A stretch of DNA of 40,000 nt from Chrysomallon squamiferum (GCA_012295275.1 CM022675.1:1603425-1643424); one strand, 5' to 3'. Positions 1-19,836 are shown, counted from the stretch's first letter. Made by a program: numbers and translations. Notes: generated from the sequence alone by a model not told the origin.

Positions 1-3
1 CAG

Positions 4-7664
<7,661 letters not shown>

Positions 7665-8249
7665 AGATGTCAACAAACACCAAATCTAATTAGCCTGAAA
7701 AATAGTTCATGTTACTGTAGTAGCAAGCTAATATATTTTAAGTAATTATCACTTTTTCATTATTTTTCTTTTTTTTTTTTTTTTTTTTATATTTTTTTTT
7801 TATATTTTGTTTTGCTTTTTCTATTTATTTAGTTATTTGTTTATATACATATTTTTTCTTTGCTTGCTTGCAGTTAAATTTCACATATTTAGGGAATAGT
7901 TTAAAGAACAGTCATTATTTTTATGAACATTTGTTTGAATGGCAATAAACACAAATTCTAAATACTCAGATATAATTTTCTCTCATATTTGGTTTTCATA
8001 TATCCGCACTATTTTCATGATATTCTGCTTCCTTCAATGTATTGTTTATTTATCTGTTATTTTATTTGCTGTTTTCTGTTTGGTAGTTTACTTGTTCACT
8101 TCTATTTTACTTTTATTTTGACAGCCTACTAGTTTCATTTTTATTTTTACATTTCTTTTTTTTTCATTTTTTTTATTATTATTATTATTATTTTTATTAT
8201 TTTTTTTATTATTATTATTATTATTAGTAGTAGTAGTAGTATTAGTATA
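7665..8249 (+). other. Gene 1 3' UTR and T-rich flank
   Basis: AT-rich with T runs (7769-7800), a possible AATAAA poly(A) signal at 7944-7949, and ATT/AGT repeats (8175-8245). No further reading frame is convincing. The 3' end of the transcript cannot be fixed from sequence alone. Confidence 0.45.
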
Positions 8250-8514
8250 CAGGTACCGGACCAATTATTCGGACTCCTTGGGGCCTGAGGCATTCCGGAT
8301 TTCTGTATTTTCCGGTTTTCTGGTTATAAGACATCTCAATACGTAAATAATTTGGTATAAATATTTTAGAATTTAAAGCATAAAGAAAAACTAGATCTGG
8401 TCTGGTGAGAACAACACCCCTACACGCGAACTATGAAAATAGCGTCGGGAAAAAAACGTCAAGTTTTCTGGTCTTTCCTGATTTCAGGACGCCGGATAAT
8501 TGGTTTGGTTCCTG
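8250..8514. mobile_element. MITE-like element with imperfect terminal inverted repeats
   Basis: The left end CAGGTACCGGACCAATTATT and the reverse complement of the right end, CAGGAACCAAACCAATTATC, match at most positions over about 24 bp. The left flank is TA and the right flank TG, fitting a TA target duplication with one mutation. The interior (265 bp in all) has repeated TCCGG(A/T)TT-type motifs and no transposase. Ends of this kind and size suit a non-autonomous Tc/mariner or pogo-Tigger derivative; the family is inferred. Confidence 0.5.
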
Positions 8515-9392
8515 TGTTAGTATTGGTATTAGTATCACTAATTTTCTTTCTTCTTCGGCTACTAGTAAAGCTTGCATCTGCATTTTTCGAACGATATGTT
8601 TCTTGTGTATTTATTATTATATCTATGAACATTTTATATTTCATTACATTTTCAGCAATTTTAATAAAAGCTTTTAGAAATGATGTTCATGTTATTTGTT
8701 TTCTTTAATAAGCTATAAATATTACTTGTATTTTATTTAATGTACATATAATTGTTATCATTACTATACGTTAAAAAACAAATTACCTCACTGTTTTAGA
8801 CTTCATGTTTATCACTATTTATTGTCTTCTCATCTATTTTTTATGGGGTTTCGGAACTTGGGAGTTTTGTATCAATTCAAGGTTTTGAAAGTGCTTAATA
8901 TTGAAAGTAATCAAAACATATGAAATATTAAATGCAAAATAAAGTTGAAACATCAGTTCATAATTCATTCATTAAAACAATTAATAATAATAATAAAAAC
9001 TCATGCTGCTCTTTGCGAGGATCTTGTTGAAATTATGACATCAGTCTTCAACTTTCATTTCACCCGTCTTTTGTCTTTTCAATGATACCGATTTTTCTAT
9101 ATCGTACATTTCTTTCTTTCTTTCTTTCTTTATATATTTTATTTTAATTTATTTAGTTATTTATTTGTTTGCTTATTTATTTACTTTTTGAACTCATTTC
9201 TTACATCTACTGCAATTTCCTAAGGCTAAATATCTTCATTCAGTAAAATAATTCTTCACTTCACGGTAATGGATGAAAAACACTTCTTGAAATACTTTTT
9301 AAATAGATTCATTAATTCAACGTATATATTAAACAGGGAAAATAGGAGGAATAACCAGAGCTATAGCAACAAAGAAACACAGACACCCACCC

Positions 9393-9425
<33 letters not shown>

Positions 9426-9580
9426 GACACACACACACACATACACACACAGCTCTGATGGTGAAGCGCAGTTACATTTTTCCGTTATGAAGGAATGTAG
9501 TTGTGTATGTATGTATTTGTGCATGTATCTACGTGTGTATCCAACTGTCTGTCTGTGTGTGTGTGTATATATATATATAT
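8515..9580. other. Intergenic spacer downstream of gene 1
   Basis: No gene is supported. It contains a TTCT run (9109-9132), a CA/GT microsatellite (9389-9452) and a GT/TA tract leading into the transposon (9555-9580). The segment at about 9240-9360 (GGTAATGGATGAA...ACTTCTTG) aligns with 33940-34050 downstream of gene 2, so the 3' flanks were part of the duplicated unit. Confidence 0.6.
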
Positions 9581-9581
9581 A

Positions 9582-10979
9582 CTCTAATAAAAAAGAAACG
9601 CAAAAGTAGATTTTATTGACATATCTATCTAATTGATCAACAGAAACCAGCAGAATGTTAACATTTTACTCACACTTTCGCAATTCATTAATATTGATGG
9701 TATTACATTGAAAAGGTTAAAGTTCAAGGTTATAACAGTATAATATCAATACCTTGTGTGCCTACCATGGGAGTCCAGACCTGCCTGACATCTCCTTCCC
9801 ATGGCAGTAATGACATTACGAATTACACCTTGTGGAATTGTGGCCCACACTGTCTGTAGTAAAAATACCAACTGAACACGATTCTGTGGCTGTGGTTGAT
9901 GCTGCCTCAGTCGTCTATCCAACTCATCCCATAAATGCTCTATAGGGTTCAAATCAGAAGATTTAGAGTGACAGGGCAGGACCTGAATGTTATTGTTGTG
10001 TAGGTACGCTGTTGTGAGTCTGGCTGTATGTGGTCTCGCACTGTCGTGCTGGAATACAGCGTTACCATTATTCCTAACTGGAGCGACATGTGGCTGCAAA
10101 GTTTCATCTCGGTATCTCTGTGCCGTTAAGTTTGCTTGGATGTGCCCACACCATCACACTGTCACCGCCAAATCTGTCCGCTTCCTGTGTGCAGTTTGCA
10201 GCAAAACGTTCACCACGACATCTGTAAACTCGTCACTAAACCAGACAGTTCTCCATCGTAACTGAGGCCAGACTATGTGCACTTGACACCACTGACGTCG
10301 TAGTCGACGATGTTGTTGAGTCAAAACCACTCTTCTTACAGGCCGTCTGACTTGAATACCTGCCTCGCGTAAACGATTGGTCACTGTCTGAGCCGATATT
10401 CTACGCAGACATGGTATTGCTGAAGCAGTAGAGGTTGCCGTTGTGTTTCTTTCCCGTAGATGAAGTACACGTATGTAGTGGACCTGGGCCCAGGTGGTTA
10501 CACTTGGTCTTTCTGATCTGGGACGGTCACGTGTTGTTTGGTGTTGCTGGAACCGATACACAATCTCAAGATGGTGCTTGGGGATACATGGAACACCCGG
10601 GCTACAGCCGAGAAGGATTCGCCAGCTTGTAAAAGGCCGATGGCGTTGTTTCGTTGTGGTTCACTCAGTCGTGGCATTTGTTTGATGTTGGGTAAGAACA
10701 AAAATCACGAACAGAAGTATTCGAAAACTAGGCATTTTTGTAACCCTCGTAGTCAAGTTTCATGTACCGCACGTGCACATGCACTGGTAACGTGCTTTGC
10801 ATGCGGGGACGTTTTGGCTAATAAACACGATCATAGCCTTTTTGTGTTACCTGCTTTTTGACAAAATCTATACGTTTGAATCACCAAATGTCATTATATT
10901 CATAGTTTGTACATCGATATGTGTCAGTTTACAAAAGTTATCTAAGAAGTTAACCATTTTGCGTTTCTTTTTTGGGAGA

Positions 10980-10980
<1 letters not shown>
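9582..10980 (-). mobile_element. Degenerate Tc1-like (DD34E) DNA transposon
   Basis: A 1.4-kb element with terminal inverted repeats. The left end CTCTAATAAAAAAGAAACGC and the reverse complement of the right end CTCTCCCAAAAAAGAAACGC share CTCT plus AAAAAAGAAACGCAAAA. TA dinucleotides flank both sides, inside a TATATA microsatellite, consistent with TA-targeted insertion. A broken transposase lies on the minus strand. The element is absent from the matching spot downstream of gene 2, so it inserted after the gene duplication or was lost from the other copy. Confidence 0.92.
9746..10677 (-). pseudogene. Tc1-family transposase remnant (frameshifted, internally deleted)
   Basis: Reading right to left, the N-terminus MPRLSEPQRNNAIGLLQAGE is followed by a helix-turn-helix (FSAVARVFHVSPSTILRL). 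A frameshift near 10555 leads to RFQQ..TTRDRPRSERPSVTT, the GRPR-like linker, and a second DNA-binding region. The catalytic core is recognisable: VWFSDE (first D), NAVFQHDSARPHTA (second D) and DLNPIEHLWDEL (E). The second D and the E are separated by 34 residues, which defines DD34E. The region after FSDE is shortened and shifts into a frame reading GERFAANCTQEADRFGG; another break precedes NLTAQRYRDE. Total length is about 310 residues against roughly 340 for intact relatives. It cannot encode an active enzyme. Confidence 0.9.
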
Positions 10981-11023
<43 letters not shown>

Positions 11024-11502
11024 CTATCTAGGAACATACGTAATATCTGTCTTTATATGTGTAGGTATATCTGTGTGTCCTGTGTTTGTCTGTCGTCCCA
11101 TTTACGTATTATGCAATTTTGTTGCTTTTATTACAGACAAGTTAACTGGAGATGTCATCAGTCGATATCGCTATCGTTAAGATGCTGCTATTATGCATAC
11201 TTGTGTGTAAATGTGTGTATATATGTGTGCGTGTGTGTGTGCGTGTGTGTGTTGTACCTGTGTTTTGTTATTTTAATGTGGAAATGCACCAGCGAATTTA
11301 ATGAGAAAAAAAAGATGCTATTAAGTGAAAATAATGCACTGTATATTGCACGAAAACTCCCATTTTTCTTAAATATATCTGAAGCGTTAAATGTAAATAA
11401 AATGTGTTACTTCATTATTATCATTCACCGAACACAAACAGGAAGATACAGTATATAATCAGTGAATGTATGTGTCCTTTATATATATATATATATATAT
11501 AT

Positions 11503-11601
<99 letters not shown>

Positions 11602-11715
11602 GAGAAAGAAAGAAAAAGAAACAGTATTATTACTAACATGAATTTATAACTACTGTATACTCAGTGAATTTACGTGTCCTTTATATATATACAGAGAGAG
11701 ACAGAGACAGAGAGT

Positions 11716-11785
<70 letters not shown>

Positions 11786-12536
11786 CAGTATTATTACTAC
11801 ATCTATTACTACTACTATTAGTAGTAGTATTTTTACTGTTACTGAAGCTGAACAAAGAGGTTTTCTCTGTATATCTTTATTTTTATTTTGTTTATGCACT
11901 GAACATATGGTGATATATATTAGTCAGACTTCTCTCACTTAAAGTAAATGCAACTAATAGTTTAATGGCGATGTTTGATGTATTCATATTCTGAGTGTTT
12001 TTCGACATCGCTTTGAAAGACGAATGAAATATTTTACGACTTCAATGTCATATATGTATTTAGGAATTAAAAAAAAAATCGAGTTTCCTTTTAGCTCTGA
12101 ATAGATTACCTTTCTAAAAGCTCTATTGTCACATGAATGCAAAGTATTCACTATACATGCATATGTTGATGTGTTTATGCTTGCAGGCATATATCTCTAT
12201 GTTTCTATGTTTGCGTTATCTTAGCTGATGTAGTTTTAATATGAAACGTACGAGCGATACCTCCAAGTGTTTTCAAACTGAACTTGAATACATAAAAGTT
12301 GTTTTTCATTTCAAATATCTTTTTTTTTGTGTGCTCGATCTTATCAACCACAGGACGATAAAAGCCAGTAACACACATAATCTACGTATGTATTATGCAT
12401 GTATGTTTGTATGTGTGTATGTATGTATATATGTGTATATGTATAATTGTAGGAGTGTATATGTGTGTGAGTGTGTGTGTGTGTATAAATATTTGTTTAT
12501 ATATGAATGTACATGTATGTATGTATGTATCTCTAG

Positions 12537-12576
<40 letters not shown>

Positions 12577-12640
12577 TTATCTTTTTGTTTTTATTTTATT
12601 TTACGTTTTTAACTTAAATATAATTTTGTGTCTTTTATGT
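10981..12640. repeat. Spacer of TA, GA and GT microsatellites with a tandemly duplicated unit
   Basis: TA runs at 10980-11022, 11480-11506 and 12538-12572; GT-rich sequence at 11215-11255 and 12395-12485; GA runs at 11507-11595 and 11693-11785. A unit of about 200 bp occurs twice in tandem: both copies have CAGTGAATxTAxGTGTCCTTT, then TA, then (GA)n, then AAACAGTATTATTACTA (about 11456-11632 and 11660-11802). No gene is supported. Confidence 0.85.
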
Positions 12641-13177
12641 ATGTGTGTGCAATAATAATAAGAGTAATAATAATAAGAAAACTGTTACTAATAATTATAG
12701 TAATAACAATAATAATACAAATAATACAAATAATAATAATAATAATAATAATCATAATAATTCACAACCACTGCTATCTCTATGACTACAACAACTGCTA
12801 CTTGAAGTATTATTACAACGATTACTTTTATTACTCTTCGCTACTATTAACACAAATGATACTACTTCTGTTATTACTGTTACTGTTGCTCGATGGTTGT
12901 GAATTACTGCAACAATTAGTTCAAGTACAAGAGCTACCACTAATCCTACTGCAACTACTTGTCATACTGCTAGTACTCTGGCTAACTACATAACTACAGT
13001 TAATTCCACTGCTACTATTACTACTACTACTACTACTACTACTACTGCTATTACTACAGCCACCGCTAATACTACTACTATCAATGCTACGACTGCTACC
13101 AGTTCTACTGCTTCTGCTTTATATTTTAATTTTATTTACCCCAAGTGTTCTCAAATATCATATCATTTTCTTTGTTA

Positions 13178-13219
<42 letters not shown>

Positions 13220-13740
13220 TCAAAGTTATTTCAGACACTGCACTGAAAGACTTTCAGAATAAATTACGTTAAATTAAGCCGGGTATTACACGTTTTCTCA
13301 TTTCTATAGAGTAAAAACTAAATGCTCTATGATAGATATTATATTTGCGAATGTTAGGGTCTGACACAAAGTTATGTTCTCAGATCAACTGTGTATACGC
13401 TATTCAGAATAAAAAACATAGTTTTTAAATATATCTATCGCCTATTAGTATTTGTTATAATTTAGTTTTTTGACGACTGTAGTTTAATTTAGCAATATAT
13501 ATTCCTATACGTTCTTGCAGGTGCACTACTCGAGATATTTATTTACATTTTTGTTAGATGAATGGTGTATACACTAACACAAAGTAAATTATTTAATATA
13601 TCTAACAGCCAGTGATCTTTCTTATAATTTTATTTCTTTGAAGACGGTAGCTTAATTTACTTTAAGTTTATGTGTCCGTCCCAGCAGCTGCATGGTTCGA
13701 AAATTATTATCGTAAACACTGCAGTCTATTTTAACACATA
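12640..13740. repeat. Spacer repeat, copy 1
   Basis: Two parts that recur at 18660-19640 and 35460-36450. Part one (about 12900-13140) is rich in ACT/TACT words and includes GAGCTACCACTAATCCTACT and CTTGTCATACTGCTAGTACT. Part two (about 13230-13640) starts CAGACACTGCACTGAA and includes CTCTATGATAGATATTATAT and TTAGGGTCTGACACAAAGTT. A weaker second copy of part two follows from about 13555. AAT microsatellites lie at 12730-12752 and 13180-13220. No coding content was found. Confidence 0.75.
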
Positions 13741-14396
13741 GACACACCTACCTCAATACTATTTTTACTTTTATTAATTTTTTGTTTTGTTTATTTATCG
13801 TTTTCATATTATTATTTCTTCATATGCACACCATTTATCTGAAAATACAACTTTTGTGTCACACCCTAAAAGCTGCAGATATAATATACATCTTAGTGCA
13901 TTTCTTTTCTATGCTATAGAAATCGGAAAACATGTAACTTCAGGCTTGATTTCACACCGCAATTTATTTTGAAATGATTTTAGTGCAGCGTCTGAAAGCT
14001 CTCACAATCTGTAGAGAAAGCAAAAAATGTCTTTAAAATATTTTTATAATATTTGTTATTATTATTATTATTACCAGTAGTAGTAGTAGTAGTAGTAGTA
14101 GCATTAGTAGTAGTACGAGCAGTCTTTTTGTTATTGTTAATATTGTTTAACTCTAAAAAAGAAAAGGATATGGTGTCTAAGAATAAATGCGGTAAATAAA
14201 ATTAAATATAGAGTAGTACTCATAGAATAATAATTAGTGGTAATAGTAATAATAGTTGTCGATGTTGTTATTGTGTAATAACAGGCGTATTAATGATAAC
14301 GGTATAGTGTTTGTTTCAGTAGAAAAGGTAAAAGTATTAAAACTAGAAGTCCTCGTTTCAGTATTAGCATTAGTAGTTAGCCATAGTACTAGCAGT
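13741..14396. other. Spacer without recognised genes
   Basis: Unremarkable AT-rich sequence followed by TTA/GTA trinucleotide repeats (14058-14115) and AGT/AAT-rich DNA grading into the 48-bp minisatellite. No frame shows a recognisable domain. Confidence 0.6.
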
Positions 14397-16318
14397 ATGA
14401 CAAGTATTAGTATTGGTATTAGTGGTAGCTCTAGTACTAGCAGTATGACAAGTAGTAGTATTGGTATTAGTGGTAACTCTAGTACTAGCAGTATGACAAG
14501 TATTAGTATTGGTATTAGTGGTAGCTCTAGTACTAGCAGTATGACAAGTAGTTGTATTGGTATTAGTGGTAACTCTAGTACTAGCAGTATGACAAGTATT
14601 AGTATTGGTATTAGTGGTAGCTCTAGTACTAGCAGTATGACAAGTAGTAGTATTGGTATTAGTGGTAACTCTAGTACTAGCAGTATGACAAGTATTAGTA
14701 TTGGTATTAGTGGTAGCTCTAGTACTAGCAGTATGACAAGTAGTAGTATTGGTATTAGTGGTAACTCTAGTACTAGCAGTATGACAAGTAGTTGTATTGG
14801 TATTAGTGATAGTTCTAGTACTAGCAGTTTGACAAGTAGTAGTATTGGTATTAGTGATAGCTCTAGTACTAGCAGTATAACAAGTAGTAGTATTGGTATT
14901 AGTGGTAGCTCTAGTACTAGCCTTATGACAAGTAGTAGTATTGGTATTAGTGGTAGCTCTAGTACTAGCAGTATAACAAGTAGTTGTATTGGTATTAGTG
15001 ATAGCTCTAGTACTAGCAGTTTGACAAGTAGTAGTATTGGTATTAGTGATAGCTCTAGTACTAGCAGTATAACAAGTAGTAGTATTGGTATTAGTGATAG
15101 CTCTAGTACTAGCAGTTTGACAAGTAGTAGTATTGGTATTAGTGGTAGCTCTAGTACTAGCAGTATAACAAGTAGTTGTATTGGTATTAGTGATAGCTCT
15201 AGTACTAGCAGTATAACAAGTAGTTGTATTGGTATTAGTGGTAGCTCTAGTACTAGCAGTATGACAAGTAGTTGTATTGGTATTAGTGATAGCTCTAGTA
15301 CTAGCAGTTTGACAAGTAGTAGTATTGGTATTAGAGATAGCTCTAGTACTAGCAGTATAACAAGTAGTTGTATTGGTATTAGTGATAGCTCTAGTACTAG
15401 CAGTATAACAAGTAGTTGTATTGGTATTAGTGGTAGCTCTAGTACTAGCAGTATGACAAGTATTAGTATTGGTATTAGTGGTAGCTCTAGTACTAGCAGT
15501 ATGACAAGTAGTTGTATTGGTATTAGTGGTAGCTCTAGTACTAGCAGTTTGACAAGTAGTAGTATTGGTATTAGTGGTAGCTCTAGTACTAGCAGTATGA
15601 CAAGTAGTTGTATTGGTATTAGTGGTAGCTCTAGTACTAGCAGTATGACAAGTAGTAGTATTGGTATTAGTGGTAGCTCTAGTACTAGCAGTATGACAAG
15701 TAGTAGTATTGGTATTAGTGGTAACTCTAGTACTAGCAGTATGACAAGTAGTAGTATTGGTATTAGTGATAGCTCTAGTACTAGCATATGATGACAAGTA
15801 GTAGTATTGGTATTAGTGGTAGCTCTAGTACTAGCAGTATGACAAGTAGTAGTATTGGTATTAGTGGTAACTCTAGTACTAGCAGTTTGACAAGTAGTAG
15901 TATTGGTATTAGTGGTAGCTCTAGTACTAGCCTTATGACAAGTAGTAGTATTGGTATTAGTGGTAGCTCTAGTACTAGCAGTATGACAAGTATTAGTATT
16001 GGTATTAGTGGTAGCTCTAGTACTAGCAGTATGACAAGTAGTAGTATTGGTATTAGTGGTAGCTCTAGTACTAGCCTTATGACAAGTAGTAGTATTGGTA
16101 TTAGTGGTAGCTCTAGTACTAGCAGTATGACAAGTAGTAGTATTGGTATTAGTGGTAACTCTAGTACTAGCAGTATGACAAGTAGTAGTATTGGTATTAG
16201 TGGTAGCTCTAGTACTAGCCTTATGACAGGTAGTAGTATTGGTATTAGTGGTAGCTCTAGTACTAGCAATATGACCAGTAGTAGTACTGGTATTAGTGGT
16301 AACTCTAAAACTCGAAAT
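14397..16318. repeat. 48-bp minisatellite, 40 copies
   Basis: The phrase TTGGTATTAG recurs every 48 bp from 14413 to 16287, giving 40 units once a 2-bp insertion at about 15786 is allowed for. The consensus unit contains TTGGTATTAGTGGTAGCTCT, AGTACTAGCAGTATGACAAG and TAGTAG. Variants fall at a few fixed sites: GGTAGC, GGTAAC or GATAGC; CAGTATG, CAGTTTG, CAGTATA or CCTTATG; and ATTAG, AGTAG or AGTTG. The first eight units alternate as a 96-bp dimer repeated four times. Because 48 is a multiple of 3 and the units lack stops in several frames, long open frames occur on both strands, but nothing supports coding. Confidence 0.97.
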
Positions 16319-16724
16319 TAATAACGATCCAGCAGCAGTAACAGTAATAACAGAAGTAGTATCATTTGTTCTAATAAGCAAAGAGTAAAAATAGTAATCG
16401 TAGTAATAATCGTGTTAAAACTACTTCAAGTAGCTGTGGTTGTAGTGAAAGTGACAGCAGTAGTTGTAAACGCTGTACTTGTAAACGCAGTAGTAGTAAA
16501 AGCAATGGTAGTGGCATTACTAGTTGAAAAGCACTAGTAACAGTGGCAGGTGTAGCAATAACAGCAGGAGAAGCTGTACTAATTTATGTCAGTCTACGTT
16601 TTAAAACAGGTAATTAAAGAATCAATTATACAAGTAAAATCATAAACCCACTAAACAAGCAATACAAGTAAATAATGAAAACAAATAACTAAATAAACAA
16701 TCAAAAAATATCAGCAACAACAGA
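16319..16724. other. AGT-rich spacer after the minisatellite
   Basis: A degenerate GTAGT/AGCAGT-rich stretch (16320-16590) looks like unordered relatives of the minisatellite, then AT-rich unique sequence. No gene is supported. Confidence 0.6.
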
Positions 16725-16727
16725 AAT

Positions 16728-16765
<38 letters not shown>

Positions 16766-17105
16766 TATCACAACAGTAACAATAATAACAATAACAACAA
16801 AAACAATAACAATAATAACAGCAACAACAATGAAGTTAATAATAATAATTATAGAATGTATTAAATTGGTCGCACAGTACAGTTTTATATTTTTATATCA
16901 CAGTGTGCTACAAGTCGTTCATTTAGTAATTATCTGAAGAAGGTAAATAGAAATTAATCTGATATTTATAGTTTTAAAAATCTATAAAGAGTGTTCAGCA
17001 ATGTACTTCATTAATACTTTAAATTTACCGCTAGTAACTCCATTTTACAACTCGAAATTAGACAAATAAGTAAAATGTGAAGAAAAAACCCCATTGTTTA
17101 CCGTC

Positions 17106-17148
<43 letters not shown>

Positions 17149-18760
17149 GTATGTTTAAATTCATTCTTTACCACTTACCTCTCTTCATTTAATGTAAGAT
17201 GTTACAGCGATTACAAGAAGACTAAATCGGTTAATTGGATGGTATAGGAAACAAAACACAAGGAACCATATTTACACATAGGTATACTGTTATTAAATAT
17301 ATACGAAACCCAATATTCTTAATATTACTATTGTAAATGTAACATAATTGCAGATGAATTACGTTTTGTATTGAAACGTTTCAAGCTTCTGCCCCAGTTC
17401 ACAATATTACTTTGTGATTACGCACTCACATCGCTGTGGTTTGTTGATGATAATTATATAACAATATAATTACCTGGAAGTTCATAGTATAATTATAAAA
17501 AGTTAGAAATTAATGAGAATAATAAAAAAATAGAATAAAAATGAAATGATGTCAATACACATGCATGTATTTATTCTGTTCGACATTTGTCTGATGGTTC
17601 ACTCCTCGCACAGACGATTTATTTATTTATTTGTATAGCTCATACTTGTAACAATGACTATATTCATACTTGCTGAGGACAACTTATACCAAAACCAATT
17701 GTTTTATATTATTAATATTACTAGTAGTAGTACTTGTTGTACTACTAGTAGTACTATATAATGCAGTTATACGAATATTAATAAATTCGTTATGACAAAA
17801 ATTTCTTTTGTCTCTCGCTAATGATCGTTAATCCTTAGATTATTTCTGTAATTGGATTACAGTTAACTAACAATAGCTATTTAATTAATACATCTTGTTA
17901 GGGATATTTGTACAAAATTAATGGTTAAGATATTCACTTATTTTAATGATGCATACAGTTTAATTAAAAACTGTATTAAAGTAAGCTATTGAGGTAAATG
18001 TTAAATATGTAAGCGACATTTTCAAAAACTGTATCTTAATAGTACAACAGTATAAAATATTGTAATAAGTAAATAAAATAAAGCTGTATACTAGCGAATA
18101 CTACAAGTACGTATAAACTAAATTGCGATCCGTAGCTTAGTACATAAGTTACGACCAACTTCCTAAGTTAAAGAAACACCTATCTCTGAGAACATTTTCC
18201 ACCTCTTGAACGAGGACGTATTACGGTATAGCTAAGGGCCCTACTACGTAAGATAGAAAAACAACAACATGGTTTACCGTCAATATATATATATATATAT
18301 ATAGATATTATGTTATTATTAGAAGTAAAACTAGTATTAATATTACCATTAGTTTTTTGTTTCTTCGTTTCAATTTATTTTGTTCTATTTATATATGTTT
18401 TGTGTTTTAAGACAGAAGCAGAATATACTTTACAGTTATTTTTTTTACTCTGTTTACGAAAATATTAACACAGGAGACTAAAACATCCTGCTAAGATTGC
18501 CTAAACTCATCCAGGTGTTACGAGAGTTAGTCTCCTATTTGTGCTTAGATAATAAATAATACATCGATTCTTGTAGTTTTTGTTAGAGTCACACAAACAG
18601 TTTTACCTCGAGACATCTCACATCTACTGCTCTACGGACAGGGTTCAGTGGTTGTGTATGCGTTGCTATTTCTTCGTTATTTTTACTGCAACAATTATTT
18701 CGAATACTACAGCTACCACTAATCGTACTCCTACCATTTCTCACACAGCTAGTACTATGA
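16725..18760. repeat. Segmental duplication, left copy (partner 34240-35570)
   Basis: Stretch 16840-17100 matches 34340-34600 almost throughout (for example ATTAAATTGGTCGCA and TTACCGCTAGTAACTCCATT). Stretch 18445-18760 matches 35245-35570 about as closely (ACATCCTGCTAAGATTGCCT, TTTACCTCGAGACATCTCAC). The middle differs: here it has TA/TATG repeats (17110-17153), a TA tract (18281-18303) and about 700 bp of sequence without an obvious partner. The copies lie upstream of gene 2 and downstream of it, as expected if the repeating unit is gene plus spacer. Confidence 0.88.
18473..18535. other. Conserved inverted repeat within the duplicated spacer
   Basis: GGAGACTAA (18473-18481) pairs perfectly with TTAGTCTCC (18527-18535) around a 45-nt loop. 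The second copy near 35274-35337 keeps sequence and loop but has TAAGTCTCC, shortening the stem to seven pairs. It could be a structured RNA, a transposon footprint or chance. Confidence 0.45.
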
Positions 18761-18986
18761 CTAACTACTAACTCTAATACTAAAATGACGACTTCAACTC
18801 CTAACACTTTTACCAGTACTACTAAAATAACCAGTAATGTTGTCAATAATATGCATAGAGCCACCAGAACAGCAACTACTATTACTAATAACTTCAATAC
18901 TAATAGCACTAACACTGCTAATGTATATTTTTATTTTACTTACAATAAGTGTTAATTTTATAGTTAAATTAATAATAATAACAATG

Positions 18987-19018
<32 letters not shown>

Positions 19019-19640
19019 TTTACTTTTAATATTATTATTATTGTATTGATATTATAGTCATTCTACACAGACAGTGTGAGCTTTCAGACACTGCACTGAA
19101 TGACTTTCAAAATAAATGACGATGTTAAATTAAGCTTGACATTGCATATTTTCTGATTTCTAAAGAGTGAAAACTAAATGCTCTATGATAGATATTATAT
19201 CTGCGGATGTTAGGGTGTGACACAAAGTTGTGTTCTCAGATGAATGGTGTATACGCTGTTCAAAATAAAAAATTAGTTTCTAAATATATCTATCAGCCAT
19301 TAGTATTTTTTATAATTTAATTCTTTGACGAAGGTAGTTTAGTTTAATAAAATATTCGTATACATTGTTACAGGTGCAGTACTCAAGAAGTGAGAATTAA
19401 TATCGTGAACACTTGTTCTGCTATATATTTTGCGGTATAAATGACGATGTTAGATTAATCTAGATATTACATGTTTTCTTATTTCAGTAGAGTAAAAAAG
19501 AAATGTCCTGAGATACATATTATATCTGCAGGTGCTAGGGTGTGACACAAATCTGTATTTTCAGATGAATGGTGTATACGCTGTTCAAAATTAAAAAGTT
19601 AGTTCTTAGATATATCTCTAAGCCAGTCTCTTTTTTTTTC
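18660..19640. repeat. Spacer repeat, copy 2, with a 326-bp tandem dimer
   Basis: Homologous to 12900-13740 and 35460-36450. The ACT-rich part (18680-18955) includes CAGCTACCACTAATCGTACT, matching the reverse complement of the minisatellite unit. The second part contains two tandem copies of a unit starting AAATGACGATGTTA(A/G)ATTAA at about 19116 and 19440 (period about 326 bp), each carrying TATTATATCTGC(G/A)G(A/G)TG and GATGAATGGTGTATACGCTG. An (AAT)n tract is at 18975-19017. No coding potential. Confidence 0.82.
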
Positions 19641-19836
19641 TTTTTTTTGATTATTATTTATTTTTCTTACTTTGCTTTTTAGCAACGGGTGGAAGTCAAA
19701 TTCGAGGCGTTAGATATGCAAATGTATCATTATTACTATTTTATTATTATTATTACTATTAGTAGTAGTAGTTATAGTGGTAGTAGTACTAGTAGTACAC
19801 TTTTTAGTAGTATTACTATTACTACTACTATTATTA

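Noticed and set aside
8405-8708. Two overlapping 90-codon plus-strand frames
   Set aside because: They overlap the MITE-like element and T-rich flank, encode low-complexity hydrophobic sequence and show no domain.
9987-10861. Plus-strand open frames across the Tc1 element
   Set aside because: They are antisense to the recognisable transposase remnant.
11404-11913. Arg-Glu and Ser-Leu repeat frames
   Set aside because: Translation of GA/CT microsatellites only.
14397-16318. CRISPR-like regular array
   Set aside because: Units are contiguous and near-identical with no variable spacers, and the DNA is animal; it is a minisatellite.
14234-16381. Minisatellite open frames as a real repeat-protein gene
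   Set aside because: Several frames on both strands are open simply because the unit is 48 bp and stop-free. There is no start context, splice pattern or domain.
17720-17757. Inverted repeat of AGTAGTAC around TTGTT
   Set aside because: A 9-bp stem built from AGT/ACT repeat words common throughout the spacer; not distinctive.
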